DNA from: an uncultured Clostridia bacterium
Lineage (GTDB): Bacteria; Bacillota; Clostridia; Peptostreptococcales; Anaerovoracaceae
Direction of reading: 5' to 3'
Length of the DNA: 48,868 nt
Assembly (NCBI GenBank): GCA_934255135.1
Contig: CAKQMV010000015.1
Location: forward strand, 1-48,868
A program made the position numbers and the translations under genes. Below, piece after piece: positions 1 through 8,782 of the stretch (its first letter is position 1; every line of letters starts with the position of its first letter). The notes under the pieces are model-generated. The model was not told the DNA's origin. It saw only the letters and a list, made by a program, of their open reading frames with translations, and ran no database searches.

Positions 1-301
1 AAGGTTCTGCTGTCTTGCGACAGCTCATTTATATTATCATCTTACTGACTGTTTGTCAAGCAATTTTCAAATATTTTATGAACTGTTTCGCTCGGTGTTT
101 GTGAAGCGTTGCTTCCAAACGACAGCTTAACTATAATACTCTAATTGAGCGGTTGTGTCAACACATTTTTTCAGATAATTTAATCAATTTTAACCTAATC
201 GATGTTAGTACCGCTAAGTGTCCTATGTTTGTTAAAAGTGCACATTTACCCTTCCATATATATTAATATATCGGTAATACACCAAGTTAATACGACGCGT
301 T
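1..301. other. AT-rich leader region without a gene
   Basis: No coding frame with a ribosome binding site is visible here. A small perfect hairpin (GCTGTC / GACAGC, about 9-24) lies near the left edge, and the rest is AT-rich. It presumably carries the promoter of the lipoprotein gene that starts at 320, but no convincing -35/-10 pair could be chosen. Confidence 0.4.
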
Positions 302-319
302 ATGAACAGGAGGTGCACT

Positions 320-967
320 ATGTTTAAGAAGTTTTACTCAATAGTAATTATTCTATGCATGACTGCACTGCTGTCCGGTTGTGGCGGAAATGAATTTGAT
401 GCAGCAGGCTATCTCAAGGGTTGCCTCGATGCGTACAGAACCGGAGAGATAAGTGAAGATCTTGCAGCCAACAGTTCAGAATCCAAGGAAGAGCTTCAGG
501 AAGCGATTGATGATGCATACGAGGAGATTGAGGAGGCAGTACTCAATGATACTTTTGGCACTGAGTACGTTACTGATAAGACGCGTAAGCTTGCTAAGGA
601 ATATGCTAAGAGCTTCTTCGGAGCTATCAAGTACGATGTATCTCAGGACGTAGAGCAGAAGGACGATGACTATATCGTAACTGTTACTGTTTATCCATTT
701 AAGATCGACAAGTTCAACAGCAACATGGATGATCTTAATAATGAGTGGTCTAGCAAGGCTGCTACATACACTGATCAGAAGAAGTTCATGCAGGACTACT
801 ATGAGGCGTATATAGAGGCTTTCGTTAACTTCCTTAATGATAAGGATGCTCTTGAGTATGGAGAAGGTAAGGATATCAAGGTTAAGATTACCAAGGATGA
901 TGACGGCTACTACGAGATTGACGAAGACGACGCTGAGAAAATTTTCTCAGCTATCTATGCCGGATAA
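320..967 (+). CDS. Putative lipoprotein of unknown function
   Basis: A 215-residue protein with a lipoprotein signal peptide: MFKK, a hydrophobic stretch to about residue 18 and the lipobox LSGC, so the mature protein should start at that Cys and be tethered to the outer face of the membrane. The rest is acidic and rich in Lys, Asp and Tyr, with no recognised motif. The start at 320 is preferred over the in-frame ATG at 302 because AGGAGGTG (308-315) sits four bases upstream of it. It is a single-gene unit ending at the terminator at 1008-1035 and converges on the Mur-ligase gene. I do not recognise the family; surface lipoproteins of this size in Firmicutes are often DUF4878- or DUF5105-like, but that is only an analogy. 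Confidence 0.8.
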   Translation: MFKKFYSIVIILCMTALLSGCGGNEFDAAGYLKGCLDAYRTGEISEDLAANSSESKEELQEAIDDAYEEIEEAVLNDTFGTEYVTDKTRKLAKEYAKSFFGAIKYDVSQDVEQKDDDYIVTVTVYPFKIDKFNSNMDDLNNEWSSKAATYTDQKKFMQDYYEAYIEAFVNFLNDKDALEYGEGKDIKVKITKDDDGYYEIDEDDAEKIFSAIYAG

Positions 968-1007
968 CTGATTTTGCTTGTTTATACAGTACAATAGAAT
1001 ATAGTTC

Positions 1008-1035
1008 GAGCCGTGGCACAATTATGCCACGGCTC
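1008..1035. terminator. Bidirectional intrinsic terminator
   Basis: A perfect 11-bp stem (GAGCCGTGGCA / TGCCACGGCTC) with a 6-base loop, followed on the plus strand by TTCATTT. It lies between two convergent genes, so it probably serves both. Confidence 0.8.
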
Positions 1036-1054
1036 TTCATTTACAGTTATCCAA

Positions 1055-3433
1055 TTAATGTGAGTGACGCACTCTGTATCCATTCTCATGTGCCCACTCG
1101 TCTGCATATGATCCTTTAGGACATATGATTACAACTCTTGCGTCTTCGTCAAACGGCGTCACGATTGACTTAACTGATGCAGGAATTTGGATTTTCCTTA
1201 GCTTCCTGCATCCGCTGAATGCATTGCCGCAGATTGATGTTGTTCCATCAGAAATCTCGATTCGTCTTAGCTTCACACAGTTAGCGAACGCATTCTCACT
1301 TATAACCTTAAGTCCTGCCGGGAGCTTCACCTTCTTAAGCTTGCCGCAGCCGTGGAATGCATCGCTTCCGATACATGTTACAGTGTCTGGAATCTCGATT
1401 TTCTTAACCAGTGCTCTCTCAAATGACTTCGCACCGATAACTCTAAGCTCCGCACTGCCGGAAGGCTCTCCGCTCTCTGACTTATCAGCATCGAAGATGG
1501 ATCCCTCTTCATTAACCGGAAGAGCTCCTAGAATTGTTACCACGCCAGCATTCTTGTCACCAGAAAGCAGGCAGCAGCCAAGATCCTTAACCGCTCTGTA
1601 CTTGATTCCGTTAATATATCTGTCACCACGTGTGCTCACGATAAGCTCATCCTCAATAAGGAAGCCTGTACCGTACAGTGCATCCACGAATCTGTGCATA
1701 TTCATCGCATGACTCGCCTTAAAGAGCACGAGGTCGCCATCCTTAAGAGTCTCTCTGATTGCTTGAAGCACCTCGTCGAAATTCTCAGAATACATAGCGT
1801 TAACGCCGCGCTTTATCGCTTCATCATACGCAAATCTCACGCTATTTCCGAAGAAGAACACCTTATCCACGGAATCTATGTCCGCGACGATATTTCCGAC
1901 ATTGCGGTGCATCTCCTCCTCAAGCTCACCAACGCCGAGAATATCTCCGATAACGGCGTACTTTTGGCCGCCGGCAGGTACACTCATTGCAGCTACAGCC
2001 TCGAGCGCAGCCTTGATTGAGCCGTCAGTCGCGTTAAAGAAATCTAGATAAACCTTCTGTCCGTTCATCTCCACAAGATGCTGTCTGATTCCCTTGGCGC
2101 GATAACTCGCGATTGATCTTACGATTGCCGCCTCGTTGATTCCAAGAAGCTTGCCCGCGATGAACGAAATCATCGCATTGTAGATGTTGTGCACACCAAA
2201 AAGATTAATGGTCACATGTGCGCGTTTTCCCGCTTTGTCGACGATGTCGCAGGTGATTCGATTCTCATGCTCTGTGATATTCTCTGCATGATAATCGGCA
2301 GCAGGATCACTCATCGAATACCAGATGACCTTGTGTTTGAAGTTGGTCTGTCTAAGAAGCTCGTCATCCCAGTTCACAATTCCGATTGCTCCGTCGTTCG
2401 CGTAACGGTCAAAAGCAACCTTCTCGTGAAGCAGCAGCTTCCTGTTTCCGTCGAAGTCCTCGATATGCGATGTTCCGACGTTAGTGATTGCGAAGATATC
2501 CGGAAGTACTGTTCTTGAAATCTTCTCAAGCTTGCCGATGCCGGCGCCTGAGCACTCCTGTACAAACACCTCTCTATCCTCTGCAACATCGAGCATGTAG
2601 CGCTCAATCCACGGCAGGACATTGTAGTTATTCCATGACTTATACGTGCGAAGTGAGTCCTCAAACACTGTTGCAAGCATCTCTGTAGCAGATGTCTTAC
2701 CGTAGCTTCCTGTAAGAGTGACTACCTTGGCTTTTCTTGACATACGCCAGAAGCTTATGAGGTCTGAAATATAGCTCTGAAGCCTCATTCTCTTGATATA
2801 CGGAATGCCCATCCCCTCGAAGGCACCCTCATATTCAGGCTTTCCGATTATAAGTGCAGGCTTGTGCTCGATGAAGGCTTCCGGATTTGCGTTGGCATAG
2901 CTTGGGCAGAAATAAATGAAATTCTCTCCAAGCTGATTAGGTCTGAATGCGATTCGCTCTGTGATGTCCTCGTCAAGCTTTATCGCATCGAGGCCCTTAG
3001 GAGCCTTAATCTTCATGTAGTTGCAGATTATTCTGAGAGTCAGCTTGCCCTGCTTCAGTTCCTCGATAGCCTTTCGCTGTCTCTCGTTATAGAACAGCTC
3101 ATTAAACTCTTCAATGCTTATATCCGCTTCGTATGGAGCCTTAGCTTCCTCAAACAGTGCTTCGGATTCTCTGATCTTGTATTCCTTCCAGAGTGAGTTG
3201 ATTCTAATCTCATCGTATGATGCGCCCCACACATCGTGCATCTCATGAAGATGACAGTATGCATCATAAGCAGACCAGCCTGTCGCCTCCATAGCCAGTC
3301 TAATGGTTCCCATCTTCGGAACAAGCTTCTCCTCGCCCGCCTCTGCAGGCTCCTGCTTTGCCTCGACTTCGAGATGCTCTTCTGCTTCGAGGTTCTCCGA
3401 AAACTCCAGCATGTCTAAATTCTTCTCTTTCAT
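1055..3433 (-). CDS. Mur ligase family protein (MurF-like) fused to BspA-type leucine-rich repeats
   Basis: About 792 residues. The N-terminal ~200 residues are acidic at first and not recognised. The centre is a Mur-ligase ATP-binding domain with the P-loop TLTGSYGKTSATEML (about residues 235-250), followed by an acceptor-like domain containing AVIGDILGVGELEEEMH, as in MurF/MurT-type ligases that couple an amino-acid unit to a UDP-MurNAc-peptide or related acceptor. The last ~110 residues are BspA/LRR_5-type repeats (phrases such as IPDTVTCIGSDAFHGC and LKVISENAFANC, then two more). No signal peptide is present, so the LRR part should be cytosolic, which is unusual because BspA repeats are normally on surface proteins. 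The start at 3433 has CGGAG at the right spacing; an ATG at 3472 has no good site. The precise substrate cannot be told from sequence. Confidence 0.82.
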   Translation of the reverse strand: MKEKNLDMLEFSENLEAEEHLEVEAKQEPAEAGEEKLVPKMGTIRLAMEATGWSAYDAYCHLHEMHDVWGASYDEIRINSLWKEYKIRESEALFEEAKAPYEADISIEEFNELFYNERQRKAIEELKQGKLTLRIICNYMKIKAPKGLDAIKLDEDITERIAFRPNQLGENFIYFCPSYANANPEAFIEHKPALIIGKPEYEGAFEGMGIPYIKRMRLQSYISDLISFWRMSRKAKVVTLTGSYGKTSATEMLATVFEDSLRTYKSWNNYNVLPWIERYMLDVAEDREVFVQECSGAGIGKLEKISRTVLPDIFAITNVGTSHIEDFDGNRKLLLHEKVAFDRYANDGAIGIVNWDDELLRQTNFKHKVIWYSMSDPAADYHAENITEHENRITCDIVDKAGKRAHVTINLFGVHNIYNAMISFIAGKLLGINEAAIVRSIASYRAKGIRQHLVEMNGQKVYLDFFNATDGSIKAALEAVAAMSVPAGGQKYAVIGDILGVGELEEEMHRNVGNIVADIDSVDKVFFFGNSVRFAYDEAIKRGVNAMYSENFDEVLQAIRETLKDGDLVLFKASHAMNMHRFVDALYGTGFLIEDELIVSTRGDRYINGIKYRAVKDLGCCLLSGDKNAGVVTILGALPVNEEGSIFDADKSESGEPSGSAELRVIGAKSFERALVKKIEIPDTVTCIGSDAFHGCGKLKKVKLPAGLKVISENAFANCVKLRRIEISDGTTSICGNAFSGCRKLRKIQIPASVKSIVTPFDEDARVVIICPKGSYADEWAHENGYRVRHSH

Positions 3434-3494
3434 ATAATTCTCCGTACCAGGCCTGCCGCATCTATCACACATCCAGCTACCTGACCTATATATA

Positions 3495-3523
3495 ACTAAA
3501 GCCCCCGATTGTACACCGGAAGC
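3495..3523 (-). terminator. Intrinsic terminator downstream of rex
   Basis: On the minus strand GCTTCCG / CGGGGGC forms a 7-bp stem (with G-U pairs) around a 9-base loop, followed by TTTAGTT. It lies between the rex stop and the Mur-ligase start. Confidence 0.6.
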
Positions 3524-3541
3524 TTCAGTATAATTCGTTAT

Positions 3542-4189
3542 TTACTTATCGTTGTCCTTGTGTTCGTTAGTAGCAATCATATAAGTAAGCTCATGTAGCG
3601 AATCACTCAGATGAACTGAGTTAAGCGCCACATGCTTAGGCACGTTAAGATCAATCGGAGCAAAATTCCATATTCCCTTAACACCACCTCTTACAAGAGT
3701 ATCAGCTACAGACTGTGCATTCTCCCTGTTAACAGTGATAATGCCGATATCGATATGCTCTCTCTCAAGGAAGTCTTCGATCTCGCTGTAATCAGACACT
3801 ACAACATCATTAATCTTGTTGCCGATGATCTTAGGATTAACGTCGAAAAGTCCGATGATGTTGAATCCGATCTTATAATAGTAAGTGTAATTGGTAATTG
3901 CCTGTCCTAGGTTACCTACTCCGATGATTACAGTCTTGTACTCCTTGTCAAGGCCGAGAATCTTGTTAATTTCCTCATATAGATAATCTACGCTGTATCC
4001 GTATCCCTGCTGACCGAACTCACCGAATGTGTTGAAGTCCTGTCTGATCTGAGATGCAGTACAACCGATGATCTCACTTAATTCATTAGATGAAATCTTC
4101 TCAATTCCCTGTCTCTTAAGCTGTCCGAGGTATCTTCTGTACTTCGGAAGTCTCTTAATAATTGCCTTTGAAATCTTGTGACCGTACAT
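3542..4189 (-). CDS. rex: Redox-sensing transcriptional repressor Rex
   Basis: A 215-residue Rex: an N-terminal winged helix (KISKAIIKRLPKYRRYL, then ELSEIIGCTASQIRQDF, residues ~5-60) and a Rossmann domain with the NAD(H)-binding signature VIIGVGNLGQAI (~90-101). The C-terminal helix that swaps between subunits ends the protein. Rex releases its operators when the NADH/NAD+ ratio rises and in clostridia controls fermentation genes, which suits the butyrate kinase and oxidoreductase genes in this window. Length is normal for the family. The SD (GGGAGA) is 10-12 bases from the ATG. It lies downstream of acpP in the same direction. Confidence 0.97.
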   Translation of the reverse strand: MYGHKISKAIIKRLPKYRRYLGQLKRQGIEKISSNELSEIIGCTASQIRQDFNTFGEFGQQGYGYSVDYLYEEINKILGLDKEYKTVIIGVGNLGQAITNYTYYYKIGFNIIGLFDVNPKIIGNKINDVVVSDYSEIEDFLEREHIDIGIITVNRENAQSVADTLVRGGVKGIWNFAPIDLNVPKHVALNSVHLSDSLHELTYMIATNEHKDNDK

Positions 4190-4289
4190 AATTCGTTCTA
4201 TCTCCCGTACCTTAATATTGCAAAAAGTCTCTCTTCTCGTCCGGAAGTCTCCGGATTTCCACTATTCTTAAACAATAAAAAACAGGGAA

Positions 4290-4520
4290 CTATGAAAGTC
4301 TGCTCTCAACGTACTCAACGATATCTCTTACTGTAGCGAAGTCCTCAGCGTCCTCATCTGGAATCTCAATCTCGAATTCCTCTTCTACTCCGAGGATTAC
4401 CTCTACTGCGTCAAGAGAGTCTGCCTCAAGGTCCTTCATAAGATCTGTATCCATATCGATGATATCCGGATCTACATCAAGCTGCTCAACGATAAGAGCC
4501 TTAACCTTTTCAAATATCAT
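4290..4520 (-). CDS. acpP: Acyl carrier protein
   Basis: A 76-residue acidic protein with the phosphopantetheine attachment motif EADSLDAVEVI; the Ser near residue 36 would carry the 4'-phosphopantetheine. It shuttles acyl chains in type II fatty acid synthesis in the cytosol. It stands apart from any fab cluster here, between the ABC-F gene and rex, with its own promoter and a palindrome in the leader. AAAGGAGA is well placed before the ATG. Confidence 0.97.
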   Translation of the reverse strand: MIFEKVKALIVEQLDVDPDIIDMDTDLMKDLEADSLDAVEVILGVEEEFEIEIPDEDAEDFATVRDIVEYVESRLS

Positions 4521-4538
4521 GTTTTCTATCTCCTTTCG

Positions 4539-4558
4539 ATTGTCAATTGTTAGACAAT
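4539..4558. promoter_or_regulatory. Palindrome in the acpP leader, possible operator
   Basis: A 20-base element with perfect 6-bp arms ATTGTC / GACAAT around an 8-base centre, lying directly downstream of the predicted -10 box and just before the ribosome binding site of acpP. Its place fits a repressor operator or a leader hairpin; no specific regulator can be named. Confidence 0.45.
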
Positions 4559-4560
4559 TT

Positions 4561-4589
4561 ATTATATTTTAATACTTATTAATATTCAA
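4561..4589 (-). promoter_or_regulatory. Sigma-A type promoter of acpP
   Basis: On the minus strand TTGAAT (4589-4584), a 17-bp AT-rich spacer and a perfect TATAAT (4566-4561). The distance to the acpP start at 4520 leaves a short leader of ~35 bases that contains the palindrome at 4539-4558. Confidence 0.75.
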
Positions 4590-4607
4590 GTCTATAATAT
4601 TATGTTT

Positions 4608-6560
4608 TTACTGAAGCTCCATCCACTCATCGTACACAACCTCAAGCTCCTGCTGGTACTGATGAAGTCTTTCGCTCTCCTCGTGGAGGAACAGAAGGTT
4701 GTCCATATTCTCAGGATCGCATAGAGCCTGCTCTGATTCTGCAATCTGTCCTTCGAGGATATTGATTTTCTCTTCGAGCTCGTCAACTCTTCTCTTAGTT
4801 CTTCTCTCCTCGGCCTCCTGCTGCTTACGAAGCTTTCTCTCTTCTTCGCTCGAAAGCTGCACTGTGGCTGAATCAACATCGACATCAGAAGAAGCCTTAG
4901 ATGAATCAAACACACCACCGTATGTTGCGGTCTCTCCGAGCTCTTCAGAAAGAGCCTGCTTCTTCTCAGTATAATAATCGAACTTGCCCTTGTACTCGAC
5001 CATTCCATCTGGTGTCAGCTCGAGAATTCTGTCAGGAAGCTTAGACAGCAGGTATCTGTCATGGGATACGATAATTACTGTGCCCTCAAAATCAGCGATT
5101 GCTGACTCGATAACCTCCTTAGAATCGATATCTAGGTGGTTAGTAGGCTCGTCGAATACAAGCGTATTAGAGCCGGAAAGCATCAGCTTCAGAAGTGAAA
5201 GCTTTGCTTTCTCACCACCAGAAAGATTCCCAACAGTCTTAAATACGTCATCACCCTTGAACAGGAATCGTCCAAGGATTGAACGCATCTCAGTGTCAGT
5301 GTAGAGGTGATAAGCATTCTTCATCTCGCCAAGAACAGTCTCGTTGTCATCAAGAAGCTGCTGTCCCTGGTCGTAATAACCGAAATCTACATTATATCCA
5401 ATCTTGAGGTAGCCATCATCGAGCGGTTCACGGCCAATGATCATTTTGAGAAGAGTTGTTTTGCCCGTGCCGTTCTCACCGACGATGCAGACTCTCTCGC
5501 CCTTCTTGATGTCAAGATCAACTCCGTGGAAAAGCTCTCTGTCGCCAAATCCCTTGCGAAGTCCCTCCGCTATAATGACGTCATTTCCGCTCTTGTAATC
5601 CTGTCCGAATGAAAGCTTCATCTTGTCCTCGGGCCCCTTCGGCTTATCGAGAACCTTCATATGAGCAAGACGCTTCTCTCTTGACTGCGCTCTTTTAACA
5701 AGATGCTCGGTGTTGTGCTGCTTAAAGCGTCTTATGATCTCTTCCTGCTTGGCAATCTCCTTCTGCTGCTTCTCGTATTCCTTAAGCTGCGCCTCGAGAC
5801 GCTCCTCTCTCTTCACGAGATACTCCGAATAATTACCGCTATACGCCGTCAGAGTCATGTCGTGCATGTCAAAGATTCTTGTGACAATTCTGTCAAGGAA
5901 GAATCTGTCGTGGGATACAACCAGAATTGTTCCGCCAAAACCGAGCAGGTAATTCTCAAGCCACGCAAGCATTCCGAGGTCAAGGTGGTTAGTCGGCTCG
6001 TCGAGCATCAGAATATCCGGCTTCTTAAGAAGCATACACGAAAGTGCAAGTCTCGTTCTCTCTCCGCCGGAAAGTGTTCTTATTGTCTTATCGTAATATT
6101 CCTCGCCAAAGCCCATCGCGTTAAGTACTGCGCGAAGCTCTGACTTGTATGTGTATCCGCCCATGTTCTCATATTCTTCGATCATGTGCGTATATCTATC
6201 AAGATTTCGCTCGAAATCGGGATGATTATGATCCGCGATAATACTCTGAAGTCTCTCAAGCTCCTTCTCCATGCGGGCAAAATGCTCGAAGCTCTTCTCC
6301 GCTTCTGCAAGCACCGTGCCATCCATGTCGAATTCTGTGTTCTGTGTCAGGTAGCCGAGTGTGTACTCTGATCTCTTATACACGTTACCGGTTGTCGGCT
6401 CAATCTCGCCCGCGATAATGCCCATCAGTGTGGACTTTCCCGCGCCGTTAGGGCCAACGATTCCGATTCTGTCACCCTTATTGACACTGAAGCTGACATC
6501 TTCGATTATCTGATCGATTCCGTAGCTCTTGCTAATGTCACTGCCTGATAAAATCAGCAT
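4608..6560 (-). CDS. ABC-F family ATP-binding protein
   Basis: A 650-residue soluble protein with two ABC ATPase domains and no membrane segments. Domain 1: Walker A GPNGAGKS (~37-44), signature LSGGERTRLALS, Walker B MLDEPTNHLD. Domain 2: Walker A GENGTGKT, signature LSGGEKAKLSLL, Walker B FDEPTNHLD. Between them is the charged linker typical of ABC-F proteins (KREERLEAQLKEYEKQQKE), and the C-terminus is a Lys/Glu-rich coiled coil. ABC-F proteins bind the ribosomal E site and ease stalled translation; some protect against antibiotics. Nothing in the sequence separates housekeeping (YdiF/Uup-like) from resistance types. It is 23 bases downstream of tsaD, probably the last gene of the t6A run. 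Confidence 0.95.
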   Translation of the reverse strand: MLILSGSDISKSYGIDQIIEDVSFSVNKGDRIGIVGPNGAGKSTLMGIIAGEIEPTTGNVYKRSEYTLGYLTQNTEFDMDGTVLAEAEKSFEHFARMEKELERLQSIIADHNHPDFERNLDRYTHMIEEYENMGGYTYKSELRAVLNAMGFGEEYYDKTIRTLSGGERTRLALSCMLLKKPDILMLDEPTNHLDLGMLAWLENYLLGFGGTILVVSHDRFFLDRIVTRIFDMHDMTLTAYSGNYSEYLVKREERLEAQLKEYEKQQKEIAKQEEIIRRFKQHNTEHLVKRAQSREKRLAHMKVLDKPKGPEDKMKLSFGQDYKSGNDVIIAEGLRKGFGDRELFHGVDLDIKKGERVCIVGENGTGKTTLLKMIIGREPLDDGYLKIGYNVDFGYYDQGQQLLDDNETVLGEMKNAYHLYTDTEMRSILGRFLFKGDDVFKTVGNLSGGEKAKLSLLKLMLSGSNTLVFDEPTNHLDIDSKEVIESAIADFEGTVIIVSHDRYLLSKLPDRILELTPDGMVEYKGKFDYYTEKKQALSEELGETATYGGVFDSSKASSDVDVDSATVQLSSEEERKLRKQQEAEERRTKRRVDELEEKINILEGQIAESEQALCDPENMDNLLFLHEESERLHQYQQELEVVYDEWMELQ

Positions 6561-6583
6561 GTTTCCTCCATTTGTCTGGTTAT

Positions 6584-7600
6584 CTAGAATTCAAGCGCCG
6601 GGTCGGCATCTAGTGTCAGATCCGACTGCTCGCCGTTCTTATAAGCATAATATGCGGAGCAGGCAATCATAACGCCGTTGTCTGTGCAGAGAATCGGAGA
6701 CGGTCTTAGAATGTCGATTCCATGCTCTCCCGCTCTTTCTGTAATAAGCTCACGGAGTCTTGAGTTTGATGCAACTCCACCTGCCATTACGATTCTCTTC
6801 TGTCCGTACTCGAGTGCAGCTGCCACAGCCTTATCTACGAGCACTTCAACAACAGCCTCCTGAAAGCTTGCTGCAATATCATTCACCTTAAGCTCTCTTC
6901 CTGCCTGTCTCTCCGTGTTTATATAATTCAGTGCCTGCGTCTTAAGTCCGCTGAAGCTGAAGTCATAGCTTCCCTTCTCAAGATAAACCCTCTTGAAAGG
7001 AACCGCATCTCTGTCGCCTTCCTTCGCAGCTCTGTCTACCTTAGGGCCACCAGGGTATCCGAGTCCGATTACTCTGGCAACCTTGTCAAAGGCTTCTCCA
7101 GCTGCGTCGTCTCTTGTGCTTCCGAGCTTCTCGCAGGTATTGTAATCCTTGACCATTATGATATTGGTGTGTCCGCCCGAAACTACGAGTCCCATAAACG
7201 GTGGCTTAAGCTCCTTGTGCTCTATGTAGTTCGAAGCGATATGTCCGTGCATGTGATTAACGCCTACGAGCGGAATTCCCTTCGCCCATGAGATTGCCTT
7301 TGCAGCTGCCACTCCGACCAAAAGCGCACCCACAAGGCCAGGACCTCTCGTTACTCCGATCAGATCCACCTCATCGAGTGTAATTCCAGCCTCCTTAAGT
7401 GCCGCATCGATTACCTTGTTAACGTTCTCAAGGTGCTTACGCGATGCAATTTCCGGCACAACTCCACCGAATTCTGTATGTATATCAATCTGAGAGCTTA
7501 TCACGTTGGCAAGAAGCTCTCTTCCGTCAGCTACAATTCCAACAGCAGTCTCGTCGCAGCTTGACTCTATTCCAAGTGTTATATGCTTTCCGTTCAGCAT
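6584..7600 (-). CDS. tsaD: tRNA N6-adenosine threonylcarbamoyltransferase TsaD
   Basis: A 338-residue ASKHA-fold enzyme that transfers the threonylcarbamoyl group from threonylcarbamoyl-AMP to A37 of ANN-decoding tRNAs, working with TsaB and TsaE. Visible signatures are the N-terminal LGIESSCDETAVGIV, the metal-binding MHGHIASNYIEH (HxxxH), VSGGHTNI and the C-terminal VMAGGVASNSRLR. Length is normal. It follows rimI with almost no gap. TsaC/Sua5, the other needed enzyme, is not in the window. Confidence 0.97.
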   Translation of the reverse strand: MLNGKHITLGIESSCDETAVGIVADGRELLANVISSQIDIHTEFGGVVPEIASRKHLENVNKVIDAALKEAGITLDEVDLIGVTRGPGLVGALLVGVAAAKAISWAKGIPLVGVNHMHGHIASNYIEHKELKPPFMGLVVSGGHTNIIMVKDYNTCEKLGSTRDDAAGEAFDKVARVIGLGYPGGPKVDRAAKEGDRDAVPFKRVYLEKGSYDFSFSGLKTQALNYINTERQAGRELKVNDIAASFQEAVVEVLVDKAVAAALEYGQKRIVMAGGVASNSRLRELITERAGEHGIDILRPSPILCTDNGVMIACSAYYAYKNGEQSDLTLDADPALEF

Positions 7601-7601
7601 A

Positions 7602-8045
7602 TTATAAATCCTTTCTGTATATCACAGCGTCTTCCCCGTTGTCTTCGTAATACCCGGGTCTGATTCCAAGATTCACAAAGCCGAGCTTCTCGTACATTCT
7701 CCTTGCCGGTGTGTTAGACACTCTTACCTCAAGGCTCATCTCTGTTGCTCCGCTTTCTCTAAGCGCATCAAAGAGGTACTCCATCATCTTCTGTCCGATG
7801 TGGTTTCCTCTTGCTGCGCCTGTAACAGCTATGTTGTTAAGCTGTCCCTCGCCTGCAATGTTCCAGACATCTGCGTATCCTACAAGCTTGTCATCAAGTT
7901 CTGCACTTATCACAACTGCAATATTGCTCTCTGTGATGTCGTGGAGAATCGAGTCCTCGCTCCACGGATGTCCCGATGTCTCGATCTCAAGCTCGGCAAT
8001 TCCCGGTGCGTCAGATGGTGCAGCAGGTCTTATTACAAGTCCCAT
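7602..8045 (-). CDS. rimI: Ribosomal protein S18-alanine N-acetyltransferase RimI-like
   Basis: A 147-residue GNAT-fold acetyltransferase. The acetyl-CoA binding motif is in VTGAARGNHIGQKMMEYL (~75-92), followed by SLEVRVSNTPARRMYEKLGF, the characteristic RimI phrase. RimI acetylates the N-terminal Ala of ribosomal protein S18. It is sandwiched between tsaB (2 bases away) and tsaD (1 base away), the usual order in Firmicutes. Other GNAT substrates cannot be excluded. Confidence 0.92.
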   Translation of the reverse strand: MGLVIRPAAPSDAPGIAELEIETSGHPWSEDSILHDITESNIAVVISAELDDKLVGYADVWNIAGEGQLNNIAVTGAARGNHIGQKMMEYLFDALRESGATEMSLEVRVSNTPARRMYEKLGFVNLGIRPGYYEDNGEDAVIYRKDL

Positions 8046-8047
8046 TC

Positions 8048-8782
8048 TTACTCACCTCTGATTCTCTTGCTTAAGGTTCCTTCCTTAAGTCTCTGCTCTG
8101 CTTCCGAAAGTCTCATATAATCCGGTTTAAGATTCTCATAGTCATCTGCCTGATCAATCTTTGAAAGCGCAAGTCTTGCAATGCTGCCCGCACACGGATA
8201 CCTAACTTCTTCCGGTGCAATCTCATATGTATCAGCTTCAAGAGTCTCCTCAATTACATTAAGGTATGAATCACTACCATCTCCTGTAAGAAGAATCTTC
8301 TCCCCTAGCTCCTTTACCTTGCCAAGAATCTCATCGATCATGTACTGCTTGTCCTTGGTATGAAGCACAGGCATTCCATCCTCGATCCTATAGATTGCGC
8401 TGTATGTCTGGTTTCTTCTTGCGTTAATAAGAGGACATACGTATCTGATTTCTTTCTCTGCTGCATACTTAGCTACCTCAAGAGCCATGCCCTCAAGTGA
8501 GCTTACGCCAATTGCAGGAGTACAAAGCGCCTGCGCAACCGTTCTTGCAGTAGTGACACCGATTCTGATACCGGTAAAAGAACCCGGGCCCACGGAAGCC
8601 GCCGCATGAGTGATGTCCTGCGGGGTGACTCCGGCCATCTCACAGCACTTTTGCCCGAGAACGAGTATGTCCTTAAGATGATTCATCTGTTCGTCTGATC
8701 TTGCAACGGTAAGCTTCTCATTCTCGTCGATGAGTGCCGCCGATGCGTTCTTTCCTGTTGTTTCAAAGGCTGCTATCAGCAT
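8048..8782 (-). CDS. tsaB: tRNA threonylcarbamoyladenosine biosynthesis protein TsaB
   Basis: A 244-residue non-catalytic paralogue of TsaD that scaffolds the TsaB-TsaD-TsaE complex. The family pattern is clear: LIAAFETTGKNASAALID at the N-terminus and AAASVGPGSFTGIRIGVTTAR around residues 61-80. Its start overlaps the tsaE stop by 7 bases, which points to coupled translation. Confidence 0.95.
   Translation of the reverse strand: MLIAAFETTGKNASAALIDENEKLTVARSDEQMNHLKDILVLGQKCCEMAGVTPQDITHAAASVGPGSFTGIRIGVTTARTVAQALCTPAIGVSSLEGMALEVAKYAAEKEIRYVCPLINARRNQTYSAIYRIEDGMPVLHTKDKQYMIDEILGKVKELGEKILLTGDGSDSYLNVIEETLEADTYEIAPEEVRYPCAGSIARLALSKIDQADDYENLKPDYMRLSEAEQRLKEGTLSKRIRGE

Noticed and set aside
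1..301. rRNA or tRNA end at the left edge
   Set aside because: The sequence is AT-rich with one small hairpin; nothing matches conserved rRNA or tRNA segments.
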